Source: Otis tarda (lineage: Eukaryota; Chordata; Aves; Otidiformes; Otididae). Taken from it: a stretch of 64,000 bases of DNA. Location of the stretch: contig CM048552.1 of the NCBI GenBank assembly GCA_026413225.1, positions 58,915,001 to 58,979,000 on the forward strand, read 5' to 3'. The translations under genes and the position numbers were made by a program. Under the pieces are notes generated by a model that saw only the letters and a program-made list of their open reading frames with translations, made no database searches and was not told where the DNA came from. Below, one piece after another: positions 25,001-36,434 of the stretch. Positions within the stretch are counted from its first letter, which is position 1. Each line of letters opens with the position of its first letter.

Positions 25001-28000
25001 CCCAGTATGGAGAAGGAAAAAACCCTGTTGTCTGTACTGGGGAGATATCAGTGGAAATGACATCTTTTTCAGTACAAAACTATGCCTACAGAGCCCTCTC
25101 AAGCATAATTCCCACAAAAATAAACAAAAAAAAAGAGCAATAATTCAAATGATTGATGATAATACTTGTTAATTTTCTGCATTTATTTATCGGGTATAAT
25201 ACCGTGGCCTTGAAAGTTCTGCTGACAATTAACACAGAATGTTTAGTGCTCCTTTAAATGCCCAACAACACACATGGTTGTCTTAGTAAGCGCTCTTCGG
25301 GCTAAATTGATGGCTGCACCATAGCTATCACAAGCTTGCCGTGGGTGCTGGCTCTTCCGTTTACCCACCCGTGCTGACATGTCTGCTGTTACAGAATGTA
25401 CCCATCATAGTAAGGCACAAGTCATTTGAACAGCCATAATAAAAAATTGGCATTGCTAGTTCAAAGTGTTCAAGGGTCATAATTCACTGTATCTAAAATT
25501 ATAAGTTTTTAAGGGCTTTTTCTCCTGATTTTTTTTCATCGTGACAGGTCATGTTTTTTTCAGCTTTCTCCTGCAGAGATGAAGATGAGATCTTACTGCA
25601 AAGGAAACAAACAAGCAAAAAGCACTAATATTTTCTCATGTAACTCCAAGGTTTGACTTTCCAATAAATAAAAAATATTGCAAGACTTTAAATACAATTT
25701 TAAGAACCTGAAATACTGAACACAGGCAGCAAATTCTTTACTCACTCTTACATCTTGTATGCTTCGTAATGTTCCAAGTTGGAACAAGATTTAATGACTG
25801 TCACATAATAGTAGAGTAGAATAGACCTATGTGGTCTTTAGGCAAGTCTGAAATTTTACTTTTCCCGTTGATTGGATTCAGTGAGATTATTCAGGAAAAG
25901 AAAGAAAAGCATTGTCTGACAGAATTTGCCATAAATATTTGTGCCCATCAAATAAGAAACTAAATTGTTTCCATAGGAGGTGCTGGTATAAGGTGAATTT
26001 TAAATACATATCTCGTGAGGTTACCGTTTCTCAACAGAGGAAAGGCTGTCTCTCAGAACATAAGAAATCACATTCAAATTTCCTGGCCAAGTGGAATTTT
26101 ACTGTAAGGGACAAAATATATATTATATACTGATAAAAATGTAAGATTTTCTTCAGAAGAGCACATGAAGTCAGAGCTGGTATAACTCAATACCTGTACT
26201 ATTTAAATGATATTTAAGACTAGAAGACAGCATAATTTAAAAAGTAAACTTGATAGTAATACCACAATAAGATATTCTTATTCTGCTGTCTGCCTCAGTC
26301 TTTCCTGGGCAGACGATCATAATTTAGAAGGGAGAAAGCCATGTTTTCTTATGTACTGTAACGGCGTGTATTGCAGCAGCCTGTTCTCAGAGGGAAAAGG
26401 AGGGTGAAGTAAGCAGTGTCCTTCCAGCAGTCACTCCTCAACCTTATCGTATATCAGTTCTTAACAGCTGATTCCTGTGTCTAGATTGGTTCAAATTAAT
26501 ACAGAATATGTAACTAAAAATAATAATTAAGATTCTTCCATTTTCATAGAACAAGATGGGAGTAGATGGGAAGGGAAGGTACTTTTCTCTCTTGGTTTTG
26601 TTTTGTTGGGTTTTTTTCTGTTGTTGTTTCTTCTTTAGCTTGACCTTTAAAGGACTTTTACAGTTGCAGTATTTTTTATGTAGCTGACTTATAGTTTACC
26701 ATGTCTGGTTATTCTTTAAGCATAAGGTGTGTTGATTTGGAATTTTTTAATATGAAACTATTTTGATCAAGTCTCCATCTATTCCACTTAGACTATAAGA
26801 TAACAGAAGTTATTTCAAATGATATAAATGAATAAATCTATAATTACACTCACAAAGGAAGATGAATAGATATTTAATGAAAGTCTGTCAACAGAAATAA
26901 AGGGCACTTGCAAGACTGTAATTTACCACTACACACAACCCTTTTATTTACTCCTAAACACAATACAAAAATTTTTGTAAATGCTTGCACCTTCATCTTC
27001 CCTTTACCCCAACACAAAAACTTGTCATAGACATTGATTAGTTCATAGTATGTGTTACTGTAGAAAGCCTATAGCCATCTGCCCTGATCACAGGGTACCT
27101 AACAAAAGCATCATTAAAAATGTCACACTGTAGTACTTAATTTATACTTATTAAAGAGGTCTCCCACAGTATATTCTACTTTTGAGATAAATTTCTGGAG
27201 ATAATGAAAACTTAGAAAACAAGAGATCTACTTGAGAAAGAAAGACAAAGTGTTTATTTAAATCTATGCAGATCCTGTGAATATTGAGCACTGCTGCCCT
27301 GATTGAGTAAAACAACTTAATTTTGGAATAGTAAGTAAGCATGTCAGTGGGACTTAACCTCAGTGTCATCTTACACAAGAAGAGGCATATTCTTTAGGAT
27401 CCTTATTTAAGATCCTAAACATGCATTAAGATGTTTCTGTGCACTGGAGCAGAAATGTGAATTAGTCTCAAAGATATACCTCATCCATTAAAAGACGGAA
27501 TCTTAGTAGTCAGAACATCTAAATCTTGCTGTCAGTTGATGATATTTAACCTTATATCTTCTCAAAAATGAAAATTTTCATTTGCTTGCTGCGCAGGAAG
27601 CTTGGCAGGTTTGTGATGGGACACAGGGGATATGGCCCACATTTTGACCTACCACAGTACAGCACTGTGTACATTTATGGAACGACATAAAAATGACTAA
27701 CAACAGCATGCTGTATGCATGCAGAATATAATGAAATGGTACACAGATGCTTGTTTTTGTCAAAATCACTGGATTTTGACTTTAGCTTACTTGAAATAGG
27801 ATTATGTTTCTGATATGCTTTGTTCACTTCTGTAGCAAAACAAGAATATCATAAAGAAGAGTAATCTCCTCACGTTTTATAGGAAACTTAGGTCACCAAT
27901 TGAAATGAAAGCTGTATCTACCTGATATGATATATCTGATATGAAATCAGTTCTGTACGTACTTATTCTATCTTTGTAGGATGAGCATCTCTAATATGTT

Positions 28001-31000
28001 AAAGCTAAATAATTTTAAAAGATAAATGTTAAGCAAGTTAATGTTAAAAAAGAGATTACATATTATATGGCAATGGAGTCTGGTCACCAAAACCAGATTG
28101 TAGTTTTGGGGTAGATATCTGGCCACACTGAAGCTAATTCTGAAACTGCTGTTGATTTCCATCGGAAAAGGTACGACCTTTGTCATGAGAATTAAGAGTC
28201 TGTTTTCTAGGTTTTTGGTTTGTTTTGGGGTTTTTTTTGGTTGGTTTTTTTTTTAACTTCATTACTCCCTTTTGTGTATATTATGGGATTTTAAGATTTT
28301 AAGTAGATAACCATTATTTTATCAAACACAGTATATTGGCCAGCTATGACTTTTTATTTGGAAAATGTAGGGAAAGTTAGAAAATGAGAAAATCCACTTA
28401 GGATTCAGCTGAACAGTATGGACAACTCATTGCTATTTAATGCAACTATAACTTTTGCAAATGATCTAACTAGTTGCATTTAGCTAATTTGTGAACGGTT
28501 GTCTAGGGGTTTTTTTTCTATATTATGACTTATTTTTATATAGACTGTTTTAAAATGCTATGTGTTTCCTTTTTTTTTATGTCGTAGCCATGACATGTAA
28601 CCTACCATCTGCATCAGTGCTGTGATGTTTTTTTCTCTGCAAGGTGTGTTAGAAATTTTGCTGTATATAGTACATGATGATCTGTTATGACATTTTTCTT
28701 CATGAGGAGGATGGGAAACTAACTCATGAGTTATTTTATCTCTTGTCATAAGTAAAGATAAATGTCATAACACTGATCAGCCTTCATGTGTTCTGAATGT
28801 GCAGTTATTTGCATTTTCCCCCTCACTATTCTTCAGGACTGAAGTGGCTGAAATGACAGGTGCAGCAAATGAAAAGTGCTGAGAATGTGTGGGGAAAATA
28901 GAAGACTCAGTCCTGAAAGATATTAATAACTTATGCACTGCTATGTCATCAGTGAAATAACTGATGTTATTTCCTAACATCATATTAAACTAGAAATATA
29001 AACTTGCAATATTTCTGTCTGCATATATAATCTTCAGATACATCTGGAAAGGAGAGAAAACATTGTTTTGAAAATTTGTTCTTTGCTACTTGCCTTTACA
29101 TGTATGTGCTCATATCTGTTGTTGGCTAGAGCTCCATGAGATTTGAAAGTTCTTAGAGATCTAATTCCTGCTAAGGAGCAAATGGTGTGGCGCAGAATTT
29201 GGATTTTTCTGTTTACTTACTTATTTATCCTTGAACAATCCTTGATGATCAGTCAGTATTCAGACAATCTCCTTTTCCAGCAGCCTCAGTCAAAATACCA
29301 GTGCATGGTTTTCTGATGACATCTCTGTGCCAAGGGAGATTAAGGGATATAACAAGCTTTCCAGCAGGTTTCAGCAGCACCAACCAGCCTGAACTAATAC
29401 TGCAGCATTTCTGTAGATGTGTTGAAAATCAGCTTTTGAGATTGTGTGTACCGGTGCTACCAGGTGACTTTTATCCATATACATAAATTTTGCTAAGTTA
29501 TATTTTAAACTATCACTTTAAGAGCCTAAATGCTGGCCTTGAGAGAGACTGACTACCTGCATTCCCTTAGACCTCCTTTTTTCAACCCATCTCCCATGTT
29601 TAACCAAAGCCAAACTCAGTCATCTTTTGCTTTACTGTTTGTTGCTGACTGATAAAAAAAAACATTCATGACTGTTAATAGAAAGCCTGTGCTGGACTCT
29701 TAAACCGAAGTGGTACTGTAGCTACATGGAGGCAGGTAGTTGTGTTACAGATTCCATAAAGATCTTCCCAATTCTTTTCCACATTTCCTTATCCCTAAAG
29801 CAACTGTGCCTATGAACTCCTCTACTATTAAGCAGATCTAGGCATACCTTATCTGACATCTAATTATGAAAACACGGGGAATTGCACACATAAATGTAGT
29901 CTACACATTATGTGTGTATCTGTATTCTTGATACTACAGTTAACTAGAGGGACATGACTATGATTGATGACCAAGAATCACATTCAGGAAATTAAGTTCT
30001 GATCTGGAGAAAGTGAGATGGGAAAAGGTTAAACAGAGAACCACATAACAATACTCAATATTCCTTTGGAGAAGGGGGACACATCTGGAGGTCTCTAGAA
30101 AGTGATGGGCTGGATCTGTCCACTGGCGTTTGTGCATGTCTTTTAAGGTGACCAGGCTGTCTTGTCACAGAGCAGTTATTACACATTTTTCAGATTGTAA
30201 GGAAGCTTAGGTAAATGTTTTGAGAATATGCAAAACTCTGTCTTTTATTATTCTTATTAGAGATATTCTGGTTTAAATGAATGGCTGCATTTTTACTGTT
30301 ATGCAAGGTTGGGACTGTTTTCTGGTCTAGCTTTATAGATGTCAGTATGTATAAGTGCATTTCTTCTGAATGGTTGGCCTGATGAGGGTGAGGAAGGATA
30401 TGCAAAGCAGGCCCTCTTGTCCAGGTTCCCCAAATCCAAGTGCTGTACAATCAGGAAATACATTATAGCATCCATTGTTGCTTCAGTGGGGAGAGTGTGC
30501 TTTACATATGCAAATACTGCTCAGAAGTTTAACTTAATAATTATCAGCTGGAGTCTCTATTGATGAGCAGCTGAGGCTAATCATCAGCAACAGAATCTGA
30601 ATTAACTACTACCAGGCTTTGATTGAGCATGCTTGTCTCATGCTTGGCTTGGTTACTGTGGCAATTGTAGAAACCTATATGTATTTTTATAATCTTTTCT
30701 AAGCTTATAGATATTTATTTCTTGTACTTTCTGTACTTTTAAAAAGCACTGTAAAATGTTGTATTTTAGACTTCTTCCCTTCCTATCTCTTCCACAGTGT
30801 TTTACTCAGCAGGAGCCAACTTAGAAGAGTTTCGGTCTTTTACATCCCACTGCCATGAGTGATAGTCACAGTGCTGTGTACAGCTGCAGGGATGTGTTTG
30901 GGCACATGCTTTACCTCAGAGAGCCGTAATGGCTACCTGCTGTTGATTATGTATTCTGCTATATCAGGACCTCAGAAGTTACCTTAACACCAGCTGAACA

Positions 31001-32177
31001 TAGAGAAATTTCTGGACATAAGATATCCAAATGGTTAATGAAAAAAGATGCTGCTCCTCCATAGGAAATCTTCAAATTAACAGATCTCATTGTCTTCCCT
31101 CCCACTCCTACTGTACACCAGGGAAATTCAGCTGGCTACAAATACTTACCCTGCAGATATCATTCATATGCCTTTTCCTGTGTGCTTTATTATTCACATC
31201 ACACTCCTACAGTCCCTCCACAGCTTCCCTTCTAATTATTCCCTGCTTGCCCATTCCTATGAATAACCAGTGGCATTCACCCACATTCACCCACTATTTA
31301 AGGCAGTTAGTAGTCCATCCTACTATGAATCGGATTTCTCGTTTTCCAGGAGGTGTCACAGTTTATTTAAATTTGTCCAGATTGTAACTCTGAAGATTTA
31401 TAATTGAGTTGCGGAAGGTTTCAGCTTCGGGACACAGACACCCACTAGGCAGTGGTTTGTCTCTACCCCCGTAGTGGAGGTGGTAGAGGGGAGTGCTTCA
31501 GGGAAGAGGCAGTCAGGCTAGCTCAAACCAGTTCCACTGACCGCTTAAAGTGAGTTGAATGCTTTGCGCTGCAGGAGGTAAGAAGTGTTGCGTGACCCTT
31601 TGGGTCAGCTCAGCTGTGGGAATGGTGACCTCGAACTGAATGGTGATAACGTCTGCAACGTCATTTATTTGTGCCCCCAACTAACCACTGCTAATTGTGA
31701 TGTGGTTGTTTATGACAAAACGTTATTGCTAAGTGATGGCTCATCAGCTCTGTAGAGGAGTGCTTCTTCCAAAAATACTATAGGCACCACCTCTGAGCCT
31801 GGATAAGGTGGTCAAGGACAGCAGGGTTATTGACCCTCTTCTCCTGTTAGGGCATTCTCTGTAGTATACTTGCAGAGCATTGGTGTAGGAGTTTTCCCTG
31901 CAATACCCATTTTCTGTCTGAACATTTGAGTCTTCTGAGCTGTCACGTTGGCAGTCTTTACCTGCATGCAGAGCTTTTGAAAACAAAGAGAATACCACTC
32001 TAGCTTTGCAGAGAGAGCAAGAGCGCTTCCTTTTCTCCTCTTTCTCCCTCCCTTCCCCAACTGCTACAGAAGTGATTTGCCAAAAAATCAGCATCTTTAC
32101 AGGAATGGGGCTTGGAGAAAATAACAATTCATCAAGAGGACAGATGGCTTATTTAGAATCTAATAGGTATTAAAACA
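22084..32177 (+). other. LARGE1: Long intron interval, no genes recognised
   Basis: AT-rich intron, including T-rich runs at about 26590-26635 and 28205-28255. ORFs are short and carry no recognisable domains. 31400-31700 is noticeably richer in CG dinucleotides and GC than its surroundings (see findings). No LTR, CR1 or RNA gene was recognised. Confidence 0.6.
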
Positions 32178-32320
32178 TTATTTTCCCCAAGCTTTACTCC
32201 TGATATTGATAACATGTTATCTTTGCCAAGTTTTCCTCTTGATAACGTTATCTTCGTCAAGCCAAGTCCCTGATAAAATCTTATTTTCACTCAGGGCTCA
32301 CTCTGATAAGACATCATTTT
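32178..32320. repeat. Degenerate 31-39 bp tandem repeat with GATA palindrome cores
   Basis: Four units begin TTAT at 32178, 32217, 32248 and 32281, each reading roughly TTAT-(T/C)TT-n-CAAG...CT-GATAA. Unit junctions form perfect palindromes, GATAACATGTTATC at 32208-32221 and GATAACGTTATC at 32241-32252. Decayed versions follow at 32272-32285 and 32305-32320. Spacing between palindrome centres is about 32-34 bp. Each full palindrome is a pair of inverted GATA-factor core sites. Whether it acts as an enhancer or is only a minisatellite cannot be told from sequence. Confidence 0.6.
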
Positions 32321-33670
32321 CTTACATCTCCACTCCCAATGGAAAGGGAGAAACATTCTTTTTAGTCCTTTTCTTGGAGAGGCATATATTTTTCCAAGGC
32401 AATGCAAAGCAGAGAAAGGAAGAATGAGAAGATGAAAGAAGAAATTAAAAAAAAAAAAGTCATTGTATTCTAGTCAAGGAAATGAGCAAATAATTTTAAG
32501 ACTGATGGGCTCTTGTTTTAAATTTGTGAATAAGCTAACATTACTAATACTAATTAATCTAATATTTCATTTGAAAAAAAACAACTGTTAAAAAAAGCCA
32601 CACCCATTTTCAGGAAAGATGTATGATATATTTAGATTTTCTTTCCGTCTTTCTTCCTGCATTCTATTGCTACATGCTTTTTCTTTATGTAGAGTCTTTT
32701 ACTGTTTACCATCCCTTTTATCCCTGTTAGAAGCACCAGAATTACATTCACTCAGCCAACTCATAAACAGCACTCTGCAGCTATGCGATGTGATGCCATT
32801 GTTGATGGTACAATTCCTAACTCTTTCTGAGACACAACCCCTTCCTCATTTTGTGTGCAAAACAAATGCAGCAATGCAATGAGTGGTTCCTGGATCTCTC
32901 CATTTATTTAATTAAAGAGACTGAAAGGTGTGTCATGAACAAGGCCAGGGAGTGTAGCAAGAAAAGGGACAGCTTTGCAGTTTATGAAGTTGAATCTGCC
33001 CTGGAAAATTGTTTCTATCTCTACCACTGAGTGCATTACGTGATGTTCATAAAACAAAGCTATTACAAAGTGACTGCTAACTCTTTTTTTTTTCTTCCCC
33101 ATTTTCTGGGTTTCCAGCTTTCAAACTCTTGCATTACATAAATGTTAAGTGTACACTGTTGCATATGCAGGTGATGGGATCTGTCCTCTGAACAAATGAA
33201 GCGCAGAAAAGGTGCTTATTTTTTAAAAAATTGCATCAGAACCATCTCGATTGTGCATACAAAACTGGTAATTTCTTTTGATGTTAATGACTCCAAACTT
33301 CTCTGTCCTGCCTGTGAAGAGGGACTGATAGTACCACCTTTCCCTCAAATAACTTTGAAAAATAAGTCGCTGATCTCTGTGCTGCATTCAAGTGTTACAG
33401 TGATGCGCATGAAAGGCCAATGAGGGAATAAATAAGCCTGTTATCAGAGCGGGGTATGAGTGGTCATAAACTGAATGATGAGCTGAAACAAGCTACTGAA
33501 CAGCTGTGAGCACCAGCCATCCTGTGTGCACAGTGATGCCAAGGTTCTTTGGAAATAAAGTGGTGATCATGCAATTAATGATCCTATCATCAGGCACAAG
33601 GGAATGACAGCAAAGATTGAGAGGAAACCATCATTCTCACATTTCCAAACTTCTGAGTGTTTGACTTTTG
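32321..33670 (+). other. LARGE1: Intron interval, nothing recognised
   Basis: Ordinary AT-rich intron with chance ORFs only. The last bases (33666-33670, TTTTG) form the left target duplication of the next LTR. Confidence 0.55.
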
Positions 33671-33881
33671 TGGTTAATTGACCTTGGCTAGACACCACGA
33701 GCCCCCCAGGCTGCCCTATCACTCCCCTCCTCAGCTGGACAGGGGAGAAAATACAATGAAAGGCTCGAGATGAATGAGTTGAGATAAGGACAGGGAGATC
33801 AGTCATCAATTACCATCTTTGGCAAAACAGACTCAGCTTGGGGAAATTAATTTCATTTATTGCCAGTCAAATCAGAGTAGG

Positions 33882-33995
33882 TGTCCTGGTTTTGGCTGAG
33901 ATGGAGCTAATTTTCTTCTCAGTAGCTGCTGTATTTTGGATTTAGTGTGGAATTTGGTATGTGAAGCATGTTGATAATACACTGATAATACACTG
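33882..33995 (+). mobile_element. LTR 5' fragment embedded in the antisense LTR
   Basis: It starts TGTCCTGGTTTTGGC and continues 'gagctaattttcttctcagtag' region, 'tgttttggatt'-like and 'gttgataatacactgataa', the first ~110 bp of the same LTR family as 21475-22083. It then stops abruptly. The host LTR resumes at 'ctcccatgctccagcatggg', with part of its own sequence missing relative to 7474-8585. This is therefore an insertion with deletion, or a recombination scar, rather than a clean insertion. Confidence 0.6.
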
Positions 33996-34670
33996 CTCCC
34001 ATGCTCCAGCATGGGATCCCTCCCATGGGAGACAGTCCTCCACAAAGGTCTCCAGCATGAGTCCTTCTCACAGGCTGCAGTTCTTCACAAACTGCTCCAG
34101 CATGGGTCCTTTCCACATAACCTCTCCACAGAATGCAGTCCTTCATGAGCAGACTGCTCCAACAAAGGTCCCCCATGGGGTCACAAGTCCTGACAACAAA
34201 CCTGCTCCAGTGTGGCCTCCTCTCTCCACAGGTTCTTCTAGGAGCCTACTCCAGCGCAGGCTTCTCAAAGGGTTACAGCTTCCTCCAGGCACATCTACCT
34301 GCTCTGGCTTGGCGTCCTCCACAGGCTGCAGGTGGATCTCTGCGGATCTCTGCATATCTCACCGTGGTCTGCCCACACGCTGCAGGGGAATCTCTGTCTG
34401 GTGCCTGGAGCACCTCCTCCCCCTCATTCTTCACTGATCTTGGTGTCTGCAGAGTTGTTTCTCTCACATATTCTCATTCCTCTCTTCCAGCTGCTGTTGT
34501 GCAGCAGTTTTTCCGCCTTAAATATGTTACCACAGAGGCCCTGCCACCATTGCTGATGGGCTCGGCTTTGGCGAGCAGTCGTTCTGACTTGTACCTGGCT
34601 AGCATTGGCTCTATAGGTCATGGCGAAAGCTTCTAGAAGCTTCTCACAGAAGCCACTCCTGTAGCACCCC

Positions 34671-35330
34671 TGTTGTGGTTCAGCTACAGTCAGCAACTGA
34701 GGACCACACAGCTGCTCAATCACCCTCCTCCTCTCCAGGGGATGGAGAAGGGAATAGGGAAGAAAAGAAAACTTGTGGGTTGAGATAAAGACAGTTTGCT
34801 AGGATAGTAAAGGAAAAGATAATAATATATATATAAAATAATGATGATAATAATAATAATGGAAAAAAACTATATTACTGCTACTACTAATAATAATTAT
34901 TAAAAACTTAAAACAAACAAAACAAACCAAAAAACCCCAAATTATGCACAATTTCTCACCACCCGATGACCAATGCATCCTGAGCAGCAGTCACGGAACA
35001 AAAAAAAAACCTGTAAATGATCCCAGAACAATTCCAAACAGTGAGAGAAAAAAAAGAGAGACAACTCACCACCCCACCCCCCACTTAAGTACTGAGTCTG
35101 ATGTTTATGGCATGGAATACTCTCTTTTGCCAGTCTGGGTCAACTGTTCTGGCTATACCGCTCTCAGCTTCCTGCACCTGCACGTTAGTGAAACCTGGGA
35201 AGCTGGAAAGTGTCCTTGGTCTCTTTAGCAACAACTAACAACATTGGTGTGTTTATTCTTCACATACAAAATCCAAAACACATCAACTACTGAGAGGAAA
35301 ATTAACTCCATCCCAGCCAAAACCAGAACA
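34671..35330 (-). mobile_element. Solo ERV LTR nested in the 33671-35370 LTR
   Basis: A 660-bp LTR. Minus strand start is TGTTCTGGTTTTGGCTGGGA (35330); end is CTGAACCACAACA (34671). Flanks are ACCCC (34666-34670) and ACCTC (35331-35335), a 5-bp duplication with one mismatch. The host LTR reads on across the gap ('gtagcacccc' to 'acctcccactaccaaaacc'). Same family as 21475-22083, in opposite orientation. The TATA region is 'tacttaag', so the promoter core is degraded. It is younger than its host by nesting. Confidence 0.82.
34818..34903. repeat. (TAA)n / (TA)n microsatellite inside the nested LTR
   Basis: Imperfect 'ata', 'ata-tat' and 'gat-aat-aat-aat' runs followed by 'ctactactaataataatta'. 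It replaces what is a T-rich stretch in the related LTR and probably grew there after insertion. Confidence 0.7.
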
Positions 35331-35414
35331 ACCTCCCACTACCAAAACCTTGCCACACAAACCCAATACACTTTGCAAGCCTGATGTTCTGTGGGTGTAG
35401 GGTTTTTGTGTATG

Positions 35415-36429
35415 TGTTGTAGTTTAGCCCCACTTGGGACCAAGCTATGCAGTCTCTTGCTCAATCCCTGCACCCTCTGGGGGACTAGGGAGAGATAATG
35501 TAAGAAAAAAGGCTTGAGGTCTGAGATAAGGACAGGGAGAGATCCTTAAAGTTACTGTTATGGGCAAAACAGACTCGACTTGGGGAAAACTGTTGATTTA
35601 TTATTATTAATAAAACCAAAGCAGGATAACGTGGAAGAGAACAAAACCACTTCCTCCCACCCCTCCCTCTTCCTGGGCTTAACTTTGTTTCAATTATTTC
35701 TACCTCTTTCCACCGCTAAGCGACAAAGGGGGGAAGAGGGAAGTGAGGTTATGCTCAGTCCATCACACATCGCTTTACCCTGCTCCTTCCTCCTCGAGGG
35801 AAGAACTCCTCACATTCCTCCCCTGCTCCAGCATGGGATTCCCCCCATGGGCTACAGTCCTTCATGAACTACTCCATCCTGGGTCGTTCCTGAAGGTGCA
35901 GTCCCTCAGGAACGGCTGCCCCAGTGCGGGCCCTCCACGGGCCGCAGCCTCCTTCAGGCACCCATCTGCACCGATGTGGGGTCCTCCATCTGCTGGGATC
36001 AACGTTACTCCTGCCCCTCCTTCTTCACTGGCTTTGGTGTCTGCAGCCGTTCCTCTCACAAGAAGTTCTTCACATTCGGCAGGTGGATGCCTCTCAGATT
36101 CTCTTCACCTCTCCTCTCTTCACTTCTTGTGGGGAGGCTGGGCCGAGCCGGGCCCAGGCGGCCACCCAGCAGGAGCGCAGGGGGTCAGGCCCATAAGGCC
36201 TACAAGGCTCATGCCTCCCCCTTCAGCTTCTTCACATCTTCTTCCTATCTTTTTTGGTTTTACCCTTCTTAAATACATTATCACGGGGGCATTATCAGGG
36301 AACATTGTGCCACCAATTGACTCGGCCCTTGCCAGCAGTGGGTCAGTCCACCGAACAAAGGGGAAACTTCTAGCGGCTTCTTGCAGAAGCTGCCACCATA
36401 GCCCCCCCTCACTAAACAAAATCAGCACA
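35415..36429 (-). mobile_element. Solo ERV LTR with perfect target duplication, antisense
   Basis: A 1015-bp LTR flanked by identical GTATG at 35410-35414 and 36430-36434. Minus strand start is TGTGCTGATTTTG; end is GGGGCTAAACTACAACA. It is the closest relative in the window of the long 3' LTR at 7474-8585, with the same order: 'tgagggggggctatgg', the U3 tandem blocks, 'gagataaggacagggag' and 'agactgcatagc'-like U5. It lacks two or three U3 repeat units relative to that copy. The 230-codon + strand ORF at 35743-36435 crosses LTR noncoding sequence and is rejected as a gene. Confidence 0.85.
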
Positions 36430-36434
36430 GTATG

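Larger units (their letters stand above)
33671..35370 (-). mobile_element. Solo ERV LTR, antisense, interrupted by two other LTR pieces
   Basis: On the minus strand this LTR starts TGTATTGGGTTTGTGTGGC at 35370 and ends ...CAATTAACCA at 33671. Flanks are TTTTG (33666-33670) and CTTTG (35371-35375), a 5-bp duplication with one mismatch. It carries the same U3 tandem blocks and the same 'gagataaggacagggag' and 'ttggcaaaacagac' blocks near its end as the LTRs at 7474-8585 and 35415-36429, so it is a relative of those. Inside it sit a + strand LTR fragment (33882-33995) and a complete LTR (34671-35330). ORFs of up to 167 codons (33961-34636 on +) come from the tandem blocks and are not genes. Confidence 0.75.
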
